Positions 40,018 to 48,451 of a DNA stretch of 64,000 bases are shown here, piece by piece. Each line of letters opens with the position of its first letter. Within the stretch, counting starts at the first letter, position 1. Under the pieces are notes generated by a model. The model saw only the letters and a list, made by a program, of their open reading frames with translations. It searched no databases and was not told the DNA's origin. The position numbers were made by a program, and so were the translations under genes. The stretch covers positions 6,671,001-6,735,000 of the forward strand of contig NZ_CP108430.1 of NCBI RefSeq assembly GCF_041435335.1, read 5' to 3'. The DNA comes from Streptomyces sp. NBC_01283 (lineage in GTDB: Bacteria; Actinomycetota; Actinomycetes; Streptomycetales; Streptomycetaceae).

Positions 40018-40321
40018 GGCGCACCTTCTTGGTCGTGTCCTATTTTATGCCCCGATTCCCGCCGTCGGGCGGTTGTGCGTCCGAGGCCCGCCGGACGCCG
40101 CCACTGACCCGAATGGCGACATGGCCGCCGTCCGGATCCTGGGCCGGTGCACGGGGCGGATTACCCGGCGGGGAGTTGGGCACAACGCATGCATGCTCGC
40201 CGCACGGCACCCGTGGGGCGGGCGAATCTGGCGGCGTGCCCCGTTGCCGCGGGCTCTGAGTCGATTTATCGTCCCAGCACGATTCGCGTGCAAGATCACA
40301 AAATGTGAAGGGGCCGCGGCC
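40018..40321. other. Divergent intergenic region, DUF1059 gene and histone-like/DksA gene
   Basis: 304 bases. Minus strand: a TAAAAT -10 (40047-40042) for the DUF1059 gene. Plus strand: promoter TTGCCG (40244-40249) / TATCGT (40267-40272), spacer 17, for the downstream gene. The middle ~180 bases show no gene I can support. Confidence 0.55.
40244..40272 (+). promoter_or_regulatory. Promoter of the histone-like/DksA gene
   Basis: TTGCCG and TATCGT with a 17-base spacer; predicted start near 40279, leaving a ~43-base leader containing GAAGGGG as ribosome site. Confidence 0.6.
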
Positions 40322-41176
40322 ATGGTGGCGAAGAAGACCGCCGTACATCATTCGGCGTCGGGCAGATCCACGGGCGAGGCCACGAAGAAGACCGCCGCCA
40401 AGAAGACAGCCGCGAAGAAGGCGGTGGTGAAGAAGGCGGCGGCCAAGAAGGCCGTCGCCAAGAAGACGGTCGCCAAGGTCGCCGACATCGGCAAGAAGGC
40501 AGCGGCCGGGGCGGGCGAGGGCGCGGCCGGGGAGGCCGCCGCGGCAAAGACGGCGGCTGCGGCGAAGAAGGCCCCCGCGGCCAAGAAGACAGCTGCCAAG
40601 AAGAGCGCCGCCAAGAAGAGCACGGCCAAGAAGACGGCTGCGACAGCGGCCGAGGGTGCGGCTCAGGCCGCGGAGACGACAGGAGCCACGACAGTGGTTA
40701 CGAAGAAGACTCCGGGCACGGCGACGGCAGCGAAGAAGCCGACGGCGGTGCCCAAGGCGCGTGCCGCCGCGGCGGAGCCCGGAGAGCTGGCTGTCCGGCC
40801 CGGCGAGGACCCCTGGACGCCCGAGGAGGCCGGGGAGGCCCGCGCGGAGCTCCAGAGCGAGGCGCTGCGGCTCGGCAGCGAGATCGCCGCCTCCGAGGAC
40901 GCCCTGGCGGGCCTGATGCGTGACTCCGGGGACGGCGCGGGCGACGACGACGCGGACACCGGCACGAAGAACATCACGCGGGAACATGAGATGTCGCTGG
41001 CCGCCAACGCGCGCGAAATGCTCGAACAGACCGAGCGCGCCCTGGAACGGCTGGACGCCGGGACGTACGGCGTCTGCGAGAACTGCGGCAATCCCATCGG
41101 CAAGGCGCGGATGCAGGCCTTCCCGCGCGCGACCCTGTGCATGGACTGCAAGCAGAAGCAGGAACGGCGCTACTGA
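40322..41176 (+). CDS. ddbA: Histone H1-like / DksA-TraR fusion protein (DdbA type)
   Basis: A 284-residue two-part protein. Residues 1 to ~140 are Lys/Ala-rich with repeated AAKK and AKKTA units, like the tail of eukaryotic histone H1. The C-terminal ~120 residues are a DksA/TraR domain: a helical region (ELQSEALRLGSEIAASEDAL), EMSLAANAREMLEQTERALERLDAGTYG and a four-Cys zinc finger C-x2-C...C-x2-C (CENCGN, CMDCKQ). It matches the S. coelicolor protein described as DdbA, reported to bind DNA through the tail while carrying a DksA domain that may act on RNA polymerase. lspA follows after 78 bases. Confidence 0.88.
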   Translation: MVAKKTAVHHSASGRSTGEATKKTAAKKTAAKKAVVKKAAAKKAVAKKTVAKVADIGKKAAAGAGEGAAGEAAAAKTAAAAKKAPAAKKTAAKKSAAKKSTAKKTAATAAEGAAQAAETTGATTVVTKKTPGTATAAKKPTAVPKARAAAAEPGELAVRPGEDPWTPEEAGEARAELQSEALRLGSEIAASEDALAGLMRDSGDGAGDDDADTGTKNITREHEMSLAANAREMLEQTERALERLDAGTYGVCENCGNPIGKARMQAFPRATLCMDCKQKQERRY

Positions 41177-41254
41177 ACCCGGCCTGACCACCTGGTGCCG
41201 TACGTGTGTGCCGTACCCTCGTCCCCAGTCAGGTACCTAGGTTGAGGGACTCAC

Positions 41255-41860
41255 GTGGCAGAGGCGGAGCGCATCATCGGTACGCCGGATATCCCTGAGG
41301 CCGACGGGGCCGAGCCGGAGCAGTCCGCCTCGGGCTCCGCCGAGCCCGCGGATCAGGACGAGCAGCGGCCCAAGGGCAAGCGCAAGCTCCTGGCCCTGTT
41401 CGCGGTGGCCGTGCTGGCGTACGCCATGGACCTCATCAGCAAGATGATCGTCGTCGCGAAGCTCGAACATCACGAGCCGATCGAGGTCATCGGGGACCTG
41501 CTCCAGTTCAACGCCATCCGGAACGCGGGCGCGGCCTTCGGGATGGGCGAGGCGTTCACCGTGATCTTCACCTTCATCGCCGCCGCGGTGATCGTGGTGA
41601 TCGCACGCCTGGCCCGCAAGCTGTACAGCCTGCCGTGGGCGATCGCGCTCGGCATGCTGCTCGGCGGCGCCCTGGGCAACCTCACCGACCGGATCTTCCG
41701 TGCCCCCGGTGTGTTCGAGGGAGCGGTGGTCGACTTCATCGCGCCGAAGGGCTTCGCGGTGTTCAACCTCGCGGACTCGGCGATCGTGTGCGGCGGCTTC
41801 CTGATCGTGATCCTGTCCTTCCGCGGCCTGGACCCGGACGGCACCGTCCACAAGGACTGA
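41255..41860 (+). CDS. lspA: Lipoprotein signal peptidase II
   Basis: Membrane aspartyl protease that cleaves prolipoproteins ahead of the lipidated Cys. It is 201 residues with a ~40-residue acidic cytoplasmic head, then four membrane helices. The catalytic Asp pair is D145 (GNLTDR) and D174 (FNLADS), with [14 protein letters not shown] before them. GTG 41255 follows GAGGGA. Located upstream of rluD as in most Streptomyces, with a 60-base gap. Globomycin target family. Confidence 0.94.
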   Translation: MAEAERIIGTPDIPEADGAEPEQSASGSAEPADQDEQRPKGKRKLLALFAVAVLAYAMDLISKMIVVAKLEHHEPIEVIGDLLQFNAIRNAGAAFGMGEAFTVIFTFIAAAVIVVIARLARKLYSLPWAIALGMLLGGALGNLTDRIFRAPGVFEGAVVDFIAPKGFAVFNLADSAIVCGGFLIVILSFRGLDPDGTVHKD

Positions 41861-41908
41861 CGGGCCCCCGGCAGGGGCTCGCGGTGCGGGAGTGCCGGTG
41901 CGCTCCTG

Positions 41909-41914
41909 CATACT
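41909..41914 (+). promoter_or_regulatory. Possible -10 (CATACT) before rluD
   Basis: CATACT lies 6 bases before GTG 41921; no Shine-Dalgarno is evident between lspA and this start, so a leaderless mRNA is possible. Confidence 0.35.
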
Positions 41915-41920
41915 CAATGG

Positions 41921-42862
41921 GTGAGCACGATTCCCGAGATCCGTACCCTGCCCGTGCCGGACGGCCTGGAGGGCGAGCGCGTCGACGCCGCCATCTCCCG
42001 CATGTTCGGTTTTTCCCGCACGAAGGCCGCCGAGCTGGCGGCGGCAGGCAAGGTGATGGTCGACGGCAGCGTGGTCGGCAAGTCCGAGCGTGTGCACGGT
42101 GGCGCCTGGCTGGAGGTGGAGATGCCGCAGGCGCCCGCTCCGGTGCAGATCGTCGCCGAGCCCGTCGAGGGCATGGAGATCATCCATGACGACGACGACA
42201 TCCTCGTGATCGTCAAGCCGGTCGGCGTGGCCGCGCATCCCAGCCCCGGCTGGACCGGCACCACGGTCATCGGCGGCCTCGCCGCCGCCGGGTACCGCAT
42301 CTCTACCTCCGGTGCCGCCGAGCGCCAGGGCATCGTGCACCGCCTCGACGTGGGCACCTCCGGGCTGATGGCGGTCGCCAAGTCGGAGCGCGCGTACACC
42401 TCCCTGAAGCGGCAGTTCAAGGAGCGCACGGTCGACAAGCGCTACAACGCGCTCGTGCAGGGCCACCCCGACCCCATGAGCGGCACGATCGACGCCCCCA
42501 TCGGGCGCCACCCGAACCACGACTACAAGTGGGCGGTCACGGCCGAGGGCAAGCCCTCCGTCACGCACTACGACCTCATCGAGGCGTTCCGGGCGGCCTC
42601 GCTGCTCGACATCAAGCTGGAGACGGGGCGCACGCATCAGATCCGCGTGCACATGGCGGCCCACCGCCACCCGTGCGTGGGCGACCTGACGTACGGCGCG
42701 GACCCGACGCTCGCCAAGCGGCTCGGCCTCACGCGCCAGTGGTTGCACGCGGTGCGGCTCGGCTTCGAGCACCCCGGGGACGGGCAGTGGGTGGAGTTCG
42801 AGAGCACCTACCCCGACGACCTCCAGCAGGCGCTCGACCGGGTCCGGGCAGAGAGCTCGTGA
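41921..42862 (+). CDS. rluD: RluA/RluD family 23S rRNA pseudouridine synthase
   Basis: A 313-residue enzyme with an N-terminal S4 RNA-binding domain ([34 protein letters not shown]) and a pseudouridine synthase domain containing the catalytic Asp in [18 protein letters not shown], then [37 protein letters not shown]. The family isomerises uridines in 23S rRNA helix 69 or related sites; the exact site is inferred. GTG 41921 begins at [17 protein letters not shown]. The stop overlaps the next gene by four bases. Confidence 0.9.
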   Translation: MSTIPEIRTLPVPDGLEGERVDAAISRMFGFSRTKAAELAAAGKVMVDGSVVGKSERVHGGAWLEVEMPQAPAPVQIVAEPVEGMEIIHDDDDILVIVKPVGVAAHPSPGWTGTTVIGGLAAAGYRISTSGAAERQGIVHRLDVGTSGLMAVAKSERAYTSLKRQFKERTVDKRYNALVQGHPDPMSGTIDAPIGRHPNHDYKWAVTAEGKPSVTHYDLIEAFRAASLLDIKLETGRTHQIRVHMAAHRHPCVGDLTYGADPTLAKRLGLTRQWLHAVRLGFEHPGDGQWVEFESTYPDDLQQALDRVRAESS

Positions 42863-43329
42863 GCACCGGGGTCACCTGCCGGGTCGCGGCCGGGACCGAC
42901 GACCTGGAGGCCTGCTTCGCGGTCCGCAAGGAAGTCTTCGTCGTGGAGCAGCAGGTCCCCGAGGACCTTGAGTACGACCAGTACGACGCCGACGCGGTGC
43001 ACGTCATCGCGGTCCGCGACGACGGTCTTCCGCTGGGCACGGGCCGGCTGCTGACCGGCGCGGCGGCCGCGGCCAAGAACGGCGGCGACGCAGAGGTGGG
43101 CGCGCTCGGCCGCCTCGCGGTGACGCGGGCGGCACGCGGACTCGGTGTGGGTGCGGCCCTGGTGCGGGCGATCGAGGACACGGCACGCGCGCGTGGCCTC
43201 ACCGCCGTCGACCTGCACGCGCAGACACACGCGCTGGGGTTCTACGAACGGCTGGGGTACGAGGTGTACGGCCCCGAGTTCCCGGACGCCGGGATCCCGC
43301 ACCGGGCGATGCGCAAGGCCCTCGCCTAG
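42859..43329 (+). CDS. GNAT family N-acetyltransferase
   Basis: A 156-residue acetyltransferase. The acetyl-CoA loop is [23 protein letters not shown] (R-x-x-G-x-G/A), preceded by [21 protein letters not shown] and followed by [23 protein letters not shown], a pattern close to the ElaA subgroup. The substrate is not known. GTG 42859 overlaps the rluD stop (GTGA), so the two are translationally coupled. Confidence 0.88.
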   Translation: MSTGVTCRVAAGTDDLEACFAVRKEVFVVEQQVPEDLEYDQYDADAVHVIAVRDDGLPLGTGRLLTGAAAAAKNGGDAEVGALGRLAVTRAARGLGVGAALVRAIEDTARARGLTAVDLHAQTHALGFYERLGYEVYGPEFPDAGIPHRAMRKALA

Positions 43330-43421
43330 CGGGGTTCACGGGCAAGGCGTGGCAGGGTTGAGGTCTTGATCGTCTGAATCCCGATCCCCCTCGACCGCCT
43401 CGAACCGCCGGAGGGCGCCCC

Positions 43422-45011
43422 GTGGACCAACTGGCGTTGCTGCTCATTCTGCTGCTCGGTGCCGTGGTGACGGTGCCGCTGGGGGAGCGGCTCGGGCTGC
43501 CCGCGCCCGTCCTGATGACGTTGGCCGGGATCGTTCTCGCCTTCGTGAGCTGGGTCCCCAACGTCGAGGTCCCGCCGGACTACATCCTTCCGCTGGTGCT
43601 TCCGCCGTTGCTGTACGCGGCCGTCCAGCGCACTTCCTGGCGGCAGTTCGCGGCCAACAGACGCCCCATCTTCCTGCTCGCCGTGGCCCTCGTCTTCGTG
43701 ACGACCGCCGCGGTCGCCGCGATCGCGGGCTCGGTCGTCCCCGGTCTTCCGATCGCCGCCGCCGTGGCGCTCGGGGCGCTCGTCGCACCACCCGACCCGG
43801 TCGCCGCGACCGCCGTGGCGGGGTCGCTCGGGCTGCCGCGGCGGCTCGTGTCGATCCTGGAGGGTGAGGGCCTCTTCAACGACGTCACGGCGATCGTGCT
43901 CTACCACGTGGCGATCGCGGCGGCGGTCAGCGGAACGTTCTCCTGGCCGTCGGCGGTGCGGCAGCTGGTGCTCTCCGCGGTGGTCGCCGTCGCCGTGGGG
44001 TTCGCGCTCGGCTGGCTCACCAACAAGCTCATGGGGCTGCTCGGCGAGGCCACCCTGCAGACCGGCCTGACGCTGCTCGTGCCCTTCGTGAGCTATGTGC
44101 TGGCGGAGGAGCTGCTCGGCTCGGGCGTGCTCGCCGTACTGACCACCGCGCTCTACCTCGCGGAGCACGCGGCCGACGCGGACGACGTGCTGGGCCGGAT
44201 CACCGGGCAGACGTTCTGGCAGATCGTCGACACCCTGGTCACCGGCGTCGCGTTCGGGCTCATCGGGCTCGAACTGCACAACGTCTTCGGCACGGCCAGC
44301 GGCCGTGAGATGCAGATGCTCGGCTGGGGCGCGGCGGTCGTCGCGGTCGTCGTCGGCGTACGGCTGCTGTGGCTGCTGCCCGCGACCTGGCTGGCCAAGC
44401 GGCTGCACAAGCTGCGGGACTACGACGAGGACATCCCGACGACCTGGCGCGAGACCGTCGTCATGTGGTGGTCCGGGATGCGCGGCGTGGCATCGGTCGC
44501 CCTGGCCCTCGCCATCCCGCTCAAGACGGAGAACGGCGACCCCTTCCCGGCCCGCGACGAGATCATCTTCATCGCCTTCTGCGTGATCATGGCCACGCTC
44601 GTCGTCCAGGGGCTGACCCTGCCCTGGCTCGTGAAGAAGCTCGGGGTGCGTGCGGACACCGACGCCGAGCGGGTCGCCGAGCGCGACCTCGCCATCCGGG
44701 CGGCCAAGGCGGCCAAGCGCCGCCTCAAGGAGATCGAGGAGGTCGAGGAGTTGCCGGAGGACCTCTCGGAGCGGCTGCTGCGCGGGGCCTTCGACATCGG
44801 GGTCAGGATCAGCCCCGACATCGTCGACGACGAGCGGCGCGAGCGGTACACGAAGCGTGCCGACCGCCTCAAGGCGGTCCAGCGCATCCAGCGCGACATG
44901 ATGTCGGCCGCCCGCCACGAGATCCTCGCCGCACGCAGCGAACCCGGCGCCGATCCGGAGATCGTCGACCGGGTCCTGCACCAGCTCGACGTGCGCAGCC
45001 TGCGCTCTTGA
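43422..45011 (+). CDS. Na+/H+ antiporter, CPA1 family
   Basis: A 529-residue monovalent cation/proton antiporter with ten to twelve membrane helices through about residue 400 and a charged cytoplasmic tail of ~125 residues (RRLKEIEEVEELPEDL and more). CPA1 landmarks: ALGALVAPPDPVAATAVAGSLGLPRRLVSILEGEGLFNDVTAIVLY, GLIGLELHN and WWSGMRGVASVALALAIPL. The ion preference cannot be stated. GTG 43422 has GGAGGG upstream. The gene ends at a series of 10-base repeats facing mscS. Confidence 0.9.
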   Translation: MDQLALLLILLLGAVVTVPLGERLGLPAPVLMTLAGIVLAFVSWVPNVEVPPDYILPLVLPPLLYAAVQRTSWRQFAANRRPIFLLAVALVFVTTAAVAAIAGSVVPGLPIAAAVALGALVAPPDPVAATAVAGSLGLPRRLVSILEGEGLFNDVTAIVLYHVAIAAAVSGTFSWPSAVRQLVLSAVVAVAVGFALGWLTNKLMGLLGEATLQTGLTLLVPFVSYVLAEELLGSGVLAVLTTALYLAEHAADADDVLGRITGQTFWQIVDTLVTGVAFGLIGLELHNVFGTASGREMQMLGWGAAVVAVVVGVRLLWLLPATWLAKRLHKLRDYDEDIPTTWRETVVMWWSGMRGVASVALALAIPLKTENGDPFPARDEIIFIAFCVIMATLVVQGLTLPWLVKKLGVRADTDAERVAERDLAIRAAKAAKRRLKEIEEVEELPEDLSERLLRGAFDIGVRISPDIVDDERRERYTKRADRLKAVQRIQRDMMSAARHEILAARSEPGADPEIVDRVLHQLDVRSLRS

Positions 45012-45053
45012 GGGCTTTTGAGGGCTCCTGAGGGTTCCTCAGGGCTCCTGAGG
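45010..45053. repeat. 10-bp tandem repeats between convergent genes
   Basis: Four and a half imperfect copies of GAGGGCTCCT starting at the antiporter stop codon. One pair forms a 7-bp hairpin (45027-45033 with 45037-45043) that may act as a weak terminator. Confidence 0.7.
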
Positions 45054-45054
45054 T

Positions 45055-46143
45055 TCAGCCCCGGCCCGTGCGGGGCACGATCGGCGGCGGCGGGTGCGGA
45101 TGGTCCTCCGGCGGCAGTTCGGCCCAGGCCGTGTTGACCCGCGGCAGCGCGTACGCGTGGTGCTCGCTCAGCCAGCGGACCAGGTGCTCGCGCACCGTGA
45201 CCCGCACCGTCCAGATGTCGTCCGCGTCCTTGGCGGTGACCAGGGCGCGGATCTGGATCGTGTTCGGCGTCGTGTCCGTGACCGCCAGGCCCCAGTCCCT
45301 GCCGTCCCAGGCGGCGCACTCGCGCAGGATGTCCTGGAGCTTCTCGCGCATCTCGCTGACGGGCGCGGTGTGGTCCAGCTGGAAGAAGACGGTGCCGGTC
45401 ATCTGGGAGCCGCCGCGCGACCAGTTCTCGAAGGGCTTCGACACGAAGTAGGACACCGGCATCGTGATCCGGCGCTCGTCCCAGGTGCGCACGGCCAGGA
45501 AGGTCAGCGTGATCTCGTCGACCGTGCCCCACTCGCCGTCCACGACGACCGTGTCGCCGATCCGCACCATGTCGCCGAAGGCGATCTGCAGCCCCGCGAA
45601 GATGTTCGACAGCGTGGACTGGGCGGCGACGCCCGCGACGATGCCCAGGACGCCCGCCGACGCGAGCAGGGACGTCCCGGCCGCCTGCATGGCGGGGAAG
45701 GTCAGCAGCATCGCCCCTGCGGCCACCACGCCGACGACCGCGCTGACCACCCGCTGGATGAGCGTGACCTGTGTACGCACCCTGCGGATCCGGGCGGGAT
45801 CGCGGTGGGCGTTGGCATAACGGGCGTAGGTGGACTCCACGATCGCGGTCGCGATGCGGACGAGGAGCCAGGCGACCGACCCGATGAGCACCAGGGTCAG
45901 TGTCTGGCCGATGCCCGCCGAATGGTCCTCGGCGATCTTGGCCTGTTCGAAGAAGCCGCGCAACAAGGTGGCGCACATCACGAGTTGGAGCGGCAGCCTG
46001 CAGCGGCGGAGCAGGCCCCACAGTGGGTTGTCGGGGTGACGGTCGTCGGCCCGGCGCAGCAGCACATCGGCCAGCCATCCCACGGCCAGCGTGAGCACGA
46101 CCGAGCCGCCGACCACGATCAACGGACGCAGTACGTTCTCCAT
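45055..46143 (-). CDS. mscS: MscS family mechanosensitive channel
   Basis: A 362-residue membrane channel. Three to four N-terminal membrane helices lead to the pore-lining helix and beta domain: LLASAGVLGIVAGVAAQSTLSNIFAGLQIAFGDMVRIGDTVVVDGEWGTVDEITLTFLAVRTWDERRITMPVSYF, the MscS signature. The C-terminal portion is the cytoplasmic vestibule. The tail is Pro-rich. It is expected to open on osmotic downshock. ATG 46143 has TACCCT seven bases upstream, sharing a 30-base divergent control region with the hydrolase gene. Confidence 0.9.
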   Translation of the reverse strand: MENVLRPLIVVGGSVVLTLAVGWLADVLLRRADDRHPDNPLWGLLRRCRLPLQLVMCATLLRGFFEQAKIAEDHSAGIGQTLTLVLIGSVAWLLVRIATAIVESTYARYANAHRDPARIRRVRTQVTLIQRVVSAVVGVVAAGAMLLTFPAMQAAGTSLLASAGVLGIVAGVAAQSTLSNIFAGLQIAFGDMVRIGDTVVVDGEWGTVDEITLTFLAVRTWDERRITMPVSYFVSKPFENWSRGGSQMTGTVFFQLDHTAPVSEMREKLQDILRECAAWDGRDWGLAVTDTTPNTIQIRALVTAKDADDIWTVRVTVREHLVRWLSEHHAYALPRVNTAWAELPPEDHPHPPPPIVPRTGRG

Positions 46144-46173
46144 GCCCCCGAGGGTAAGTGGCACGATGGCCCC
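46144..46173. promoter_or_regulatory. 30-bp divergent leaderless promoter region
   Basis: Only 30 bases separate the two start codons. Minus strand: TACCCT (46156-46151), 7 bases, ATG 46143. Plus strand: CACGAT (46162-46167), 6 bases, ATG 46174. The -35 regions must lie inside the opposing coding regions, so the two promoters may compete. Confidence 0.55.
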
Positions 46174-46743
46174 ATGAACATCATGCTTTTCCACTCGACG
46201 TACGGGCTCGTGCCCGCAGTGCACGCGGCGGCCGACCGGTTGCGCGCCGAGGGGCACGAGGTGTGGACGCCCGACCTGTTCGAAGGGCGCACCTTCGGCT
46301 CCGTCGAGGAAGGCATGGCCTTCAAGGACGAGCTCGGCAAGGACGAGCTCCTGAAGCGGGCGATCCTGGCCGCCGCGCCCTACTCCGAGCGGGGTCTCGT
46401 CTACGCCGGGTTCTCGTTCGGCGCCGCCACCGCGCAGACCCTCGCCCTCGGCGACGACAAGGCGCGCGGCCTTCTGCTCCTGCACGGGACGTCCGACATC
46501 GCGGAGAACACGACGGTGGACGAGCTGCCGGTGCAGCTGCACGTCGCCGAGCCGGATCCGTTCGAGACGGACGACTGGCTGAGCGCGTGGTACCTCCAGA
46601 TGGGCCGTGCCGGAGCCGACGTCGAGGTCTACCGCTACGCGGGCGCGGGCCACATCTACACCGACCCCGACCTCGACGACTACGACGCCGAGGCGGCGGA
46701 GGCGACGTGGCGGACGGCGATCGGTTTCCTGGAGACCCTCTAG
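46174..46743 (+). CDS. Dienelactone hydrolase family protein
   Basis: A 189-residue alpha/beta hydrolase. The nucleophile elbow is YAGFSFGAATAQ, with Ser rather than the Cys of true dienelactone hydrolases. The His is in YAGAGHIYTDPDLDDYD and an acid in HVAEPDPFETDDW. It starts at NIMLFHSTYGL, the first strand. The substrate is unknown. ATG 46174 has no ribosome site, in keeping with a leaderless mRNA. Divergent from mscS and convergent with the kinase gene. Confidence 0.85.
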   Translation: MNIMLFHSTYGLVPAVHAAADRLRAEGHEVWTPDLFEGRTFGSVEEGMAFKDELGKDELLKRAILAAAPYSERGLVYAGFSFGAATAQTLALGDDKARGLLLLHGTSDIAENTTVDELPVQLHVAEPDPFETDDWLSAWYLQMGRAGADVEVYRYAGAGHIYTDPDLDDYDAEAAEATWRTAIGFLETL

Positions 46744-46804
46744 CAACCTCTGGCAGTCGGCTTTTGGAGGCTCTCTGGCGTCCTCCGGCCGCGAGCGCCG
46801 TGGC

Positions 46805-48406
46805 TCAGGTGCGCGTGCAGCGTCCCACCGGGGCGCTCGCGGGCGGCTTGCACAGCAGGCCGAGGTCGGAGTCGCTGGAGCTGAGATACCGCCCGGCGCA
46901 CTCCTTGTCGGTGGTCCTGCCGTGCTCCTCGCAGAACCGCAGGGCGGCCCGGCCGTCCGTGAAGGGGCCGGGAGAGTAGATCACCCAGTAGCCCGGCCGC
47001 AGTGAGGCGTAGTCGTCGCTGCGCAGGTACTGCGCCTCCGGCACGTCCTCGCGTACGGCGGCGAGCCGGCGGTCGCGGGCTGCCGTGCCGGAGCCGACGG
47101 GTTCGGAGAAGAGCTGGGCGATCCAGCCTCCCGAGGCGGGCGGGACGCCGGGGGCGGACGCACGCGGCGAGGTCGGGCTCTTGCTCCCGTCCGGGCCCTC
47201 GGACGTCTTCGTGGGCCCCGGAGAGGCCTTGGACGAAGCTCCCGCGGAGGCCGTTCCGCCGCCCTTGCCCTCAGCCCCGTCGTTCCCGGACCCGCCGCGC
47301 AGGGCGACCACCAGTGCGGCACCGGCCACCAGGGCGAGCGCCACGGCAACCGCCGCGACGATGACGGGCGTTCGTCCACGGGGGGCGGCGGGCGGCGGCC
47401 CCACGGCGACCACCGGCCGGTCCGAAATCCCCGGCCGGTCCGAAATCCCCGGCCGGTCCGAAATCCCCGGCCGGTCCGAAATCCCCGGCCGGTCCGAAAT
47501 CCCCGGCCTGTCCGAAATCCCCGGCCTGTCCGGGACCCCCGGCCGGTCGGAGATCTCCGTCGGTTGCCGGGCGATGCCGTTCGCCACCGCGGCGAGCATC
47601 GCGTCGAGGCGCTCGGCGTCCGGGCGCAGCGCCGGGTCCCGCACCAGGAGGGCGGTCAGGACCGGAGTGAGTGCCCCCGAGCGCACCGGCGGCGGCACCG
47701 CGTCGTCGAGCACGGCGGCGAGTGTGGCGAGGGTCGTCGCGCGGCGCAGCGGGCTGACGCCCTCCACGGCGACGTAGAGGACCACGCCGAGCGACCAGAG
47801 GTCGGCCGCCGGGCCCTGGTCCGTGCCGCGGATGCGTTCGGGCGCGATGTACTCCGGCGAGCCGATCAGGTCGCCGGTGGCGGTGAGCTGCGTGGAGCCC
47901 AGGAGCGAGGCGATGCCGAAGTCGGTGAGGACCACGGAGAGGCCCGTGCCGTGGGCCTCCTCCCGCAGCAGGATGTTCGCGGGCTTCACGTCCCGGTGCA
48001 GGATGCCCGCCGCGTGGGCGACGCGCAGCGCCGAGAGGAGCTGGCGGCCGATGCGCGCCGCCTCGTGCGGCGGCAACGTGCCCTGCTCCAGGAGGTCCTG
48101 GAGCGTGCGCCCCGGCAGCAGCTCCATCACCAGCCAGGGATGCGGGCCGACGTCCACGATGTGATGGATCGTCACCACATGCGGGTGGTTGAGCCGGGCC
48201 AGCGCCCTGGCCTCGCGCAGCACCCGCTCCCGCAGGACACGCGACTGCTCGTCCGTCAGCTCGTGCCCCGCGGGACGCACCTCCTTCACGGCCACCTCTC
48301 GGTGCAGCACGGTGTCGCGCGCCCGCCACACCGTGCCCATGCCTCCGCTGCCGAGCCGCTCGATGAGCTCGAAACGGCTGTCCACCACGTCCCCCGGGTC
48401 ACTCAT
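46805..48406 (-). CDS. Membrane Ser/Thr protein kinase (PknB-like catalytic domain)
   Basis: A 533-residue receptor-like kinase. Catalytic domain (about residues 10-275): GSGGMGTVW P-loop, K41 in EVAVKEV, H137-R-D139 in ILHRDVKPANILL, D162-F-G in LTDFGIA, SPEYIAPERI. A juxtamembrane linker carries eight DRP units, six of them identical GISDRP copies. One membrane helix (VIVAAVAVALALVAGAALVVAL) follows, then an extracellular Ser/Pro/Gly-rich stalk and a small C-terminal domain with several Cys. PASTA domains are absent. The linker length may vary by slippage of its 18-bp repeat. ATG 48406 is chosen for MSDPGDVVDSRFELIERLG. Confidence 0.92.
   Translation of the reverse strand: MSDPGDVVDSRFELIERLGSGGMGTVWRARDTVLHREVAVKEVRPAGHELTDEQSRVLRERVLREARALARLNHPHVVTIHHIVDVGPHPWLVMELLPGRTLQDLLEQGTLPPHEAARIGRQLLSALRVAHAAGILHRDVKPANILLREEAHGTGLSVVLTDFGIASLLGSTQLTATGDLIGSPEYIAPERIRGTDQGPAADLWSLGVVLYVAVEGVSPLRRATTLATLAAVLDDAVPPPVRSGALTPVLTALLVRDPALRPDAERLDAMLAAVANGIARQPTEISDRPGVPDRPGISDRPGISDRPGISDRPGISDRPGISDRPGISDRPVVAVGPPPAAPRGRTPVIVAAVAVALALVAGAALVVALRGGSGNDGAEGKGGGTASAGASSKASPGPTKTSEGPDGSKSPTSPRASAPGVPPASGGWIAQLFSEPVGSGTAARDRRLAAVREDVPEAQYLRSDDYASLRPGYWVIYSPGPFTDGRAALRFCEEHGRTTDKECAGRYLSSSDSDLGLLCKPPASAPVGRCTRT
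47418..47530. repeat. 18-bp minisatellite in the kinase gene
   Basis: Six copies of GGTCCGAAATCCCCGGCC (or one-base variants with TGTCC) in tandem, plus diverged flanking units. Each copy keeps the reading frame (six codons). Confidence 0.9.
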
Positions 48407-48451
48407 GCCGTCAGAGTAGAGGGCGGCGCCGGCAGTGGCGCGGGTGACCTG

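Noticed and set aside
47418..47530. CRISPR array
   Set aside because: Repeats are tandem with no spacers and encode an in-frame peptide repeat inside the kinase gene.
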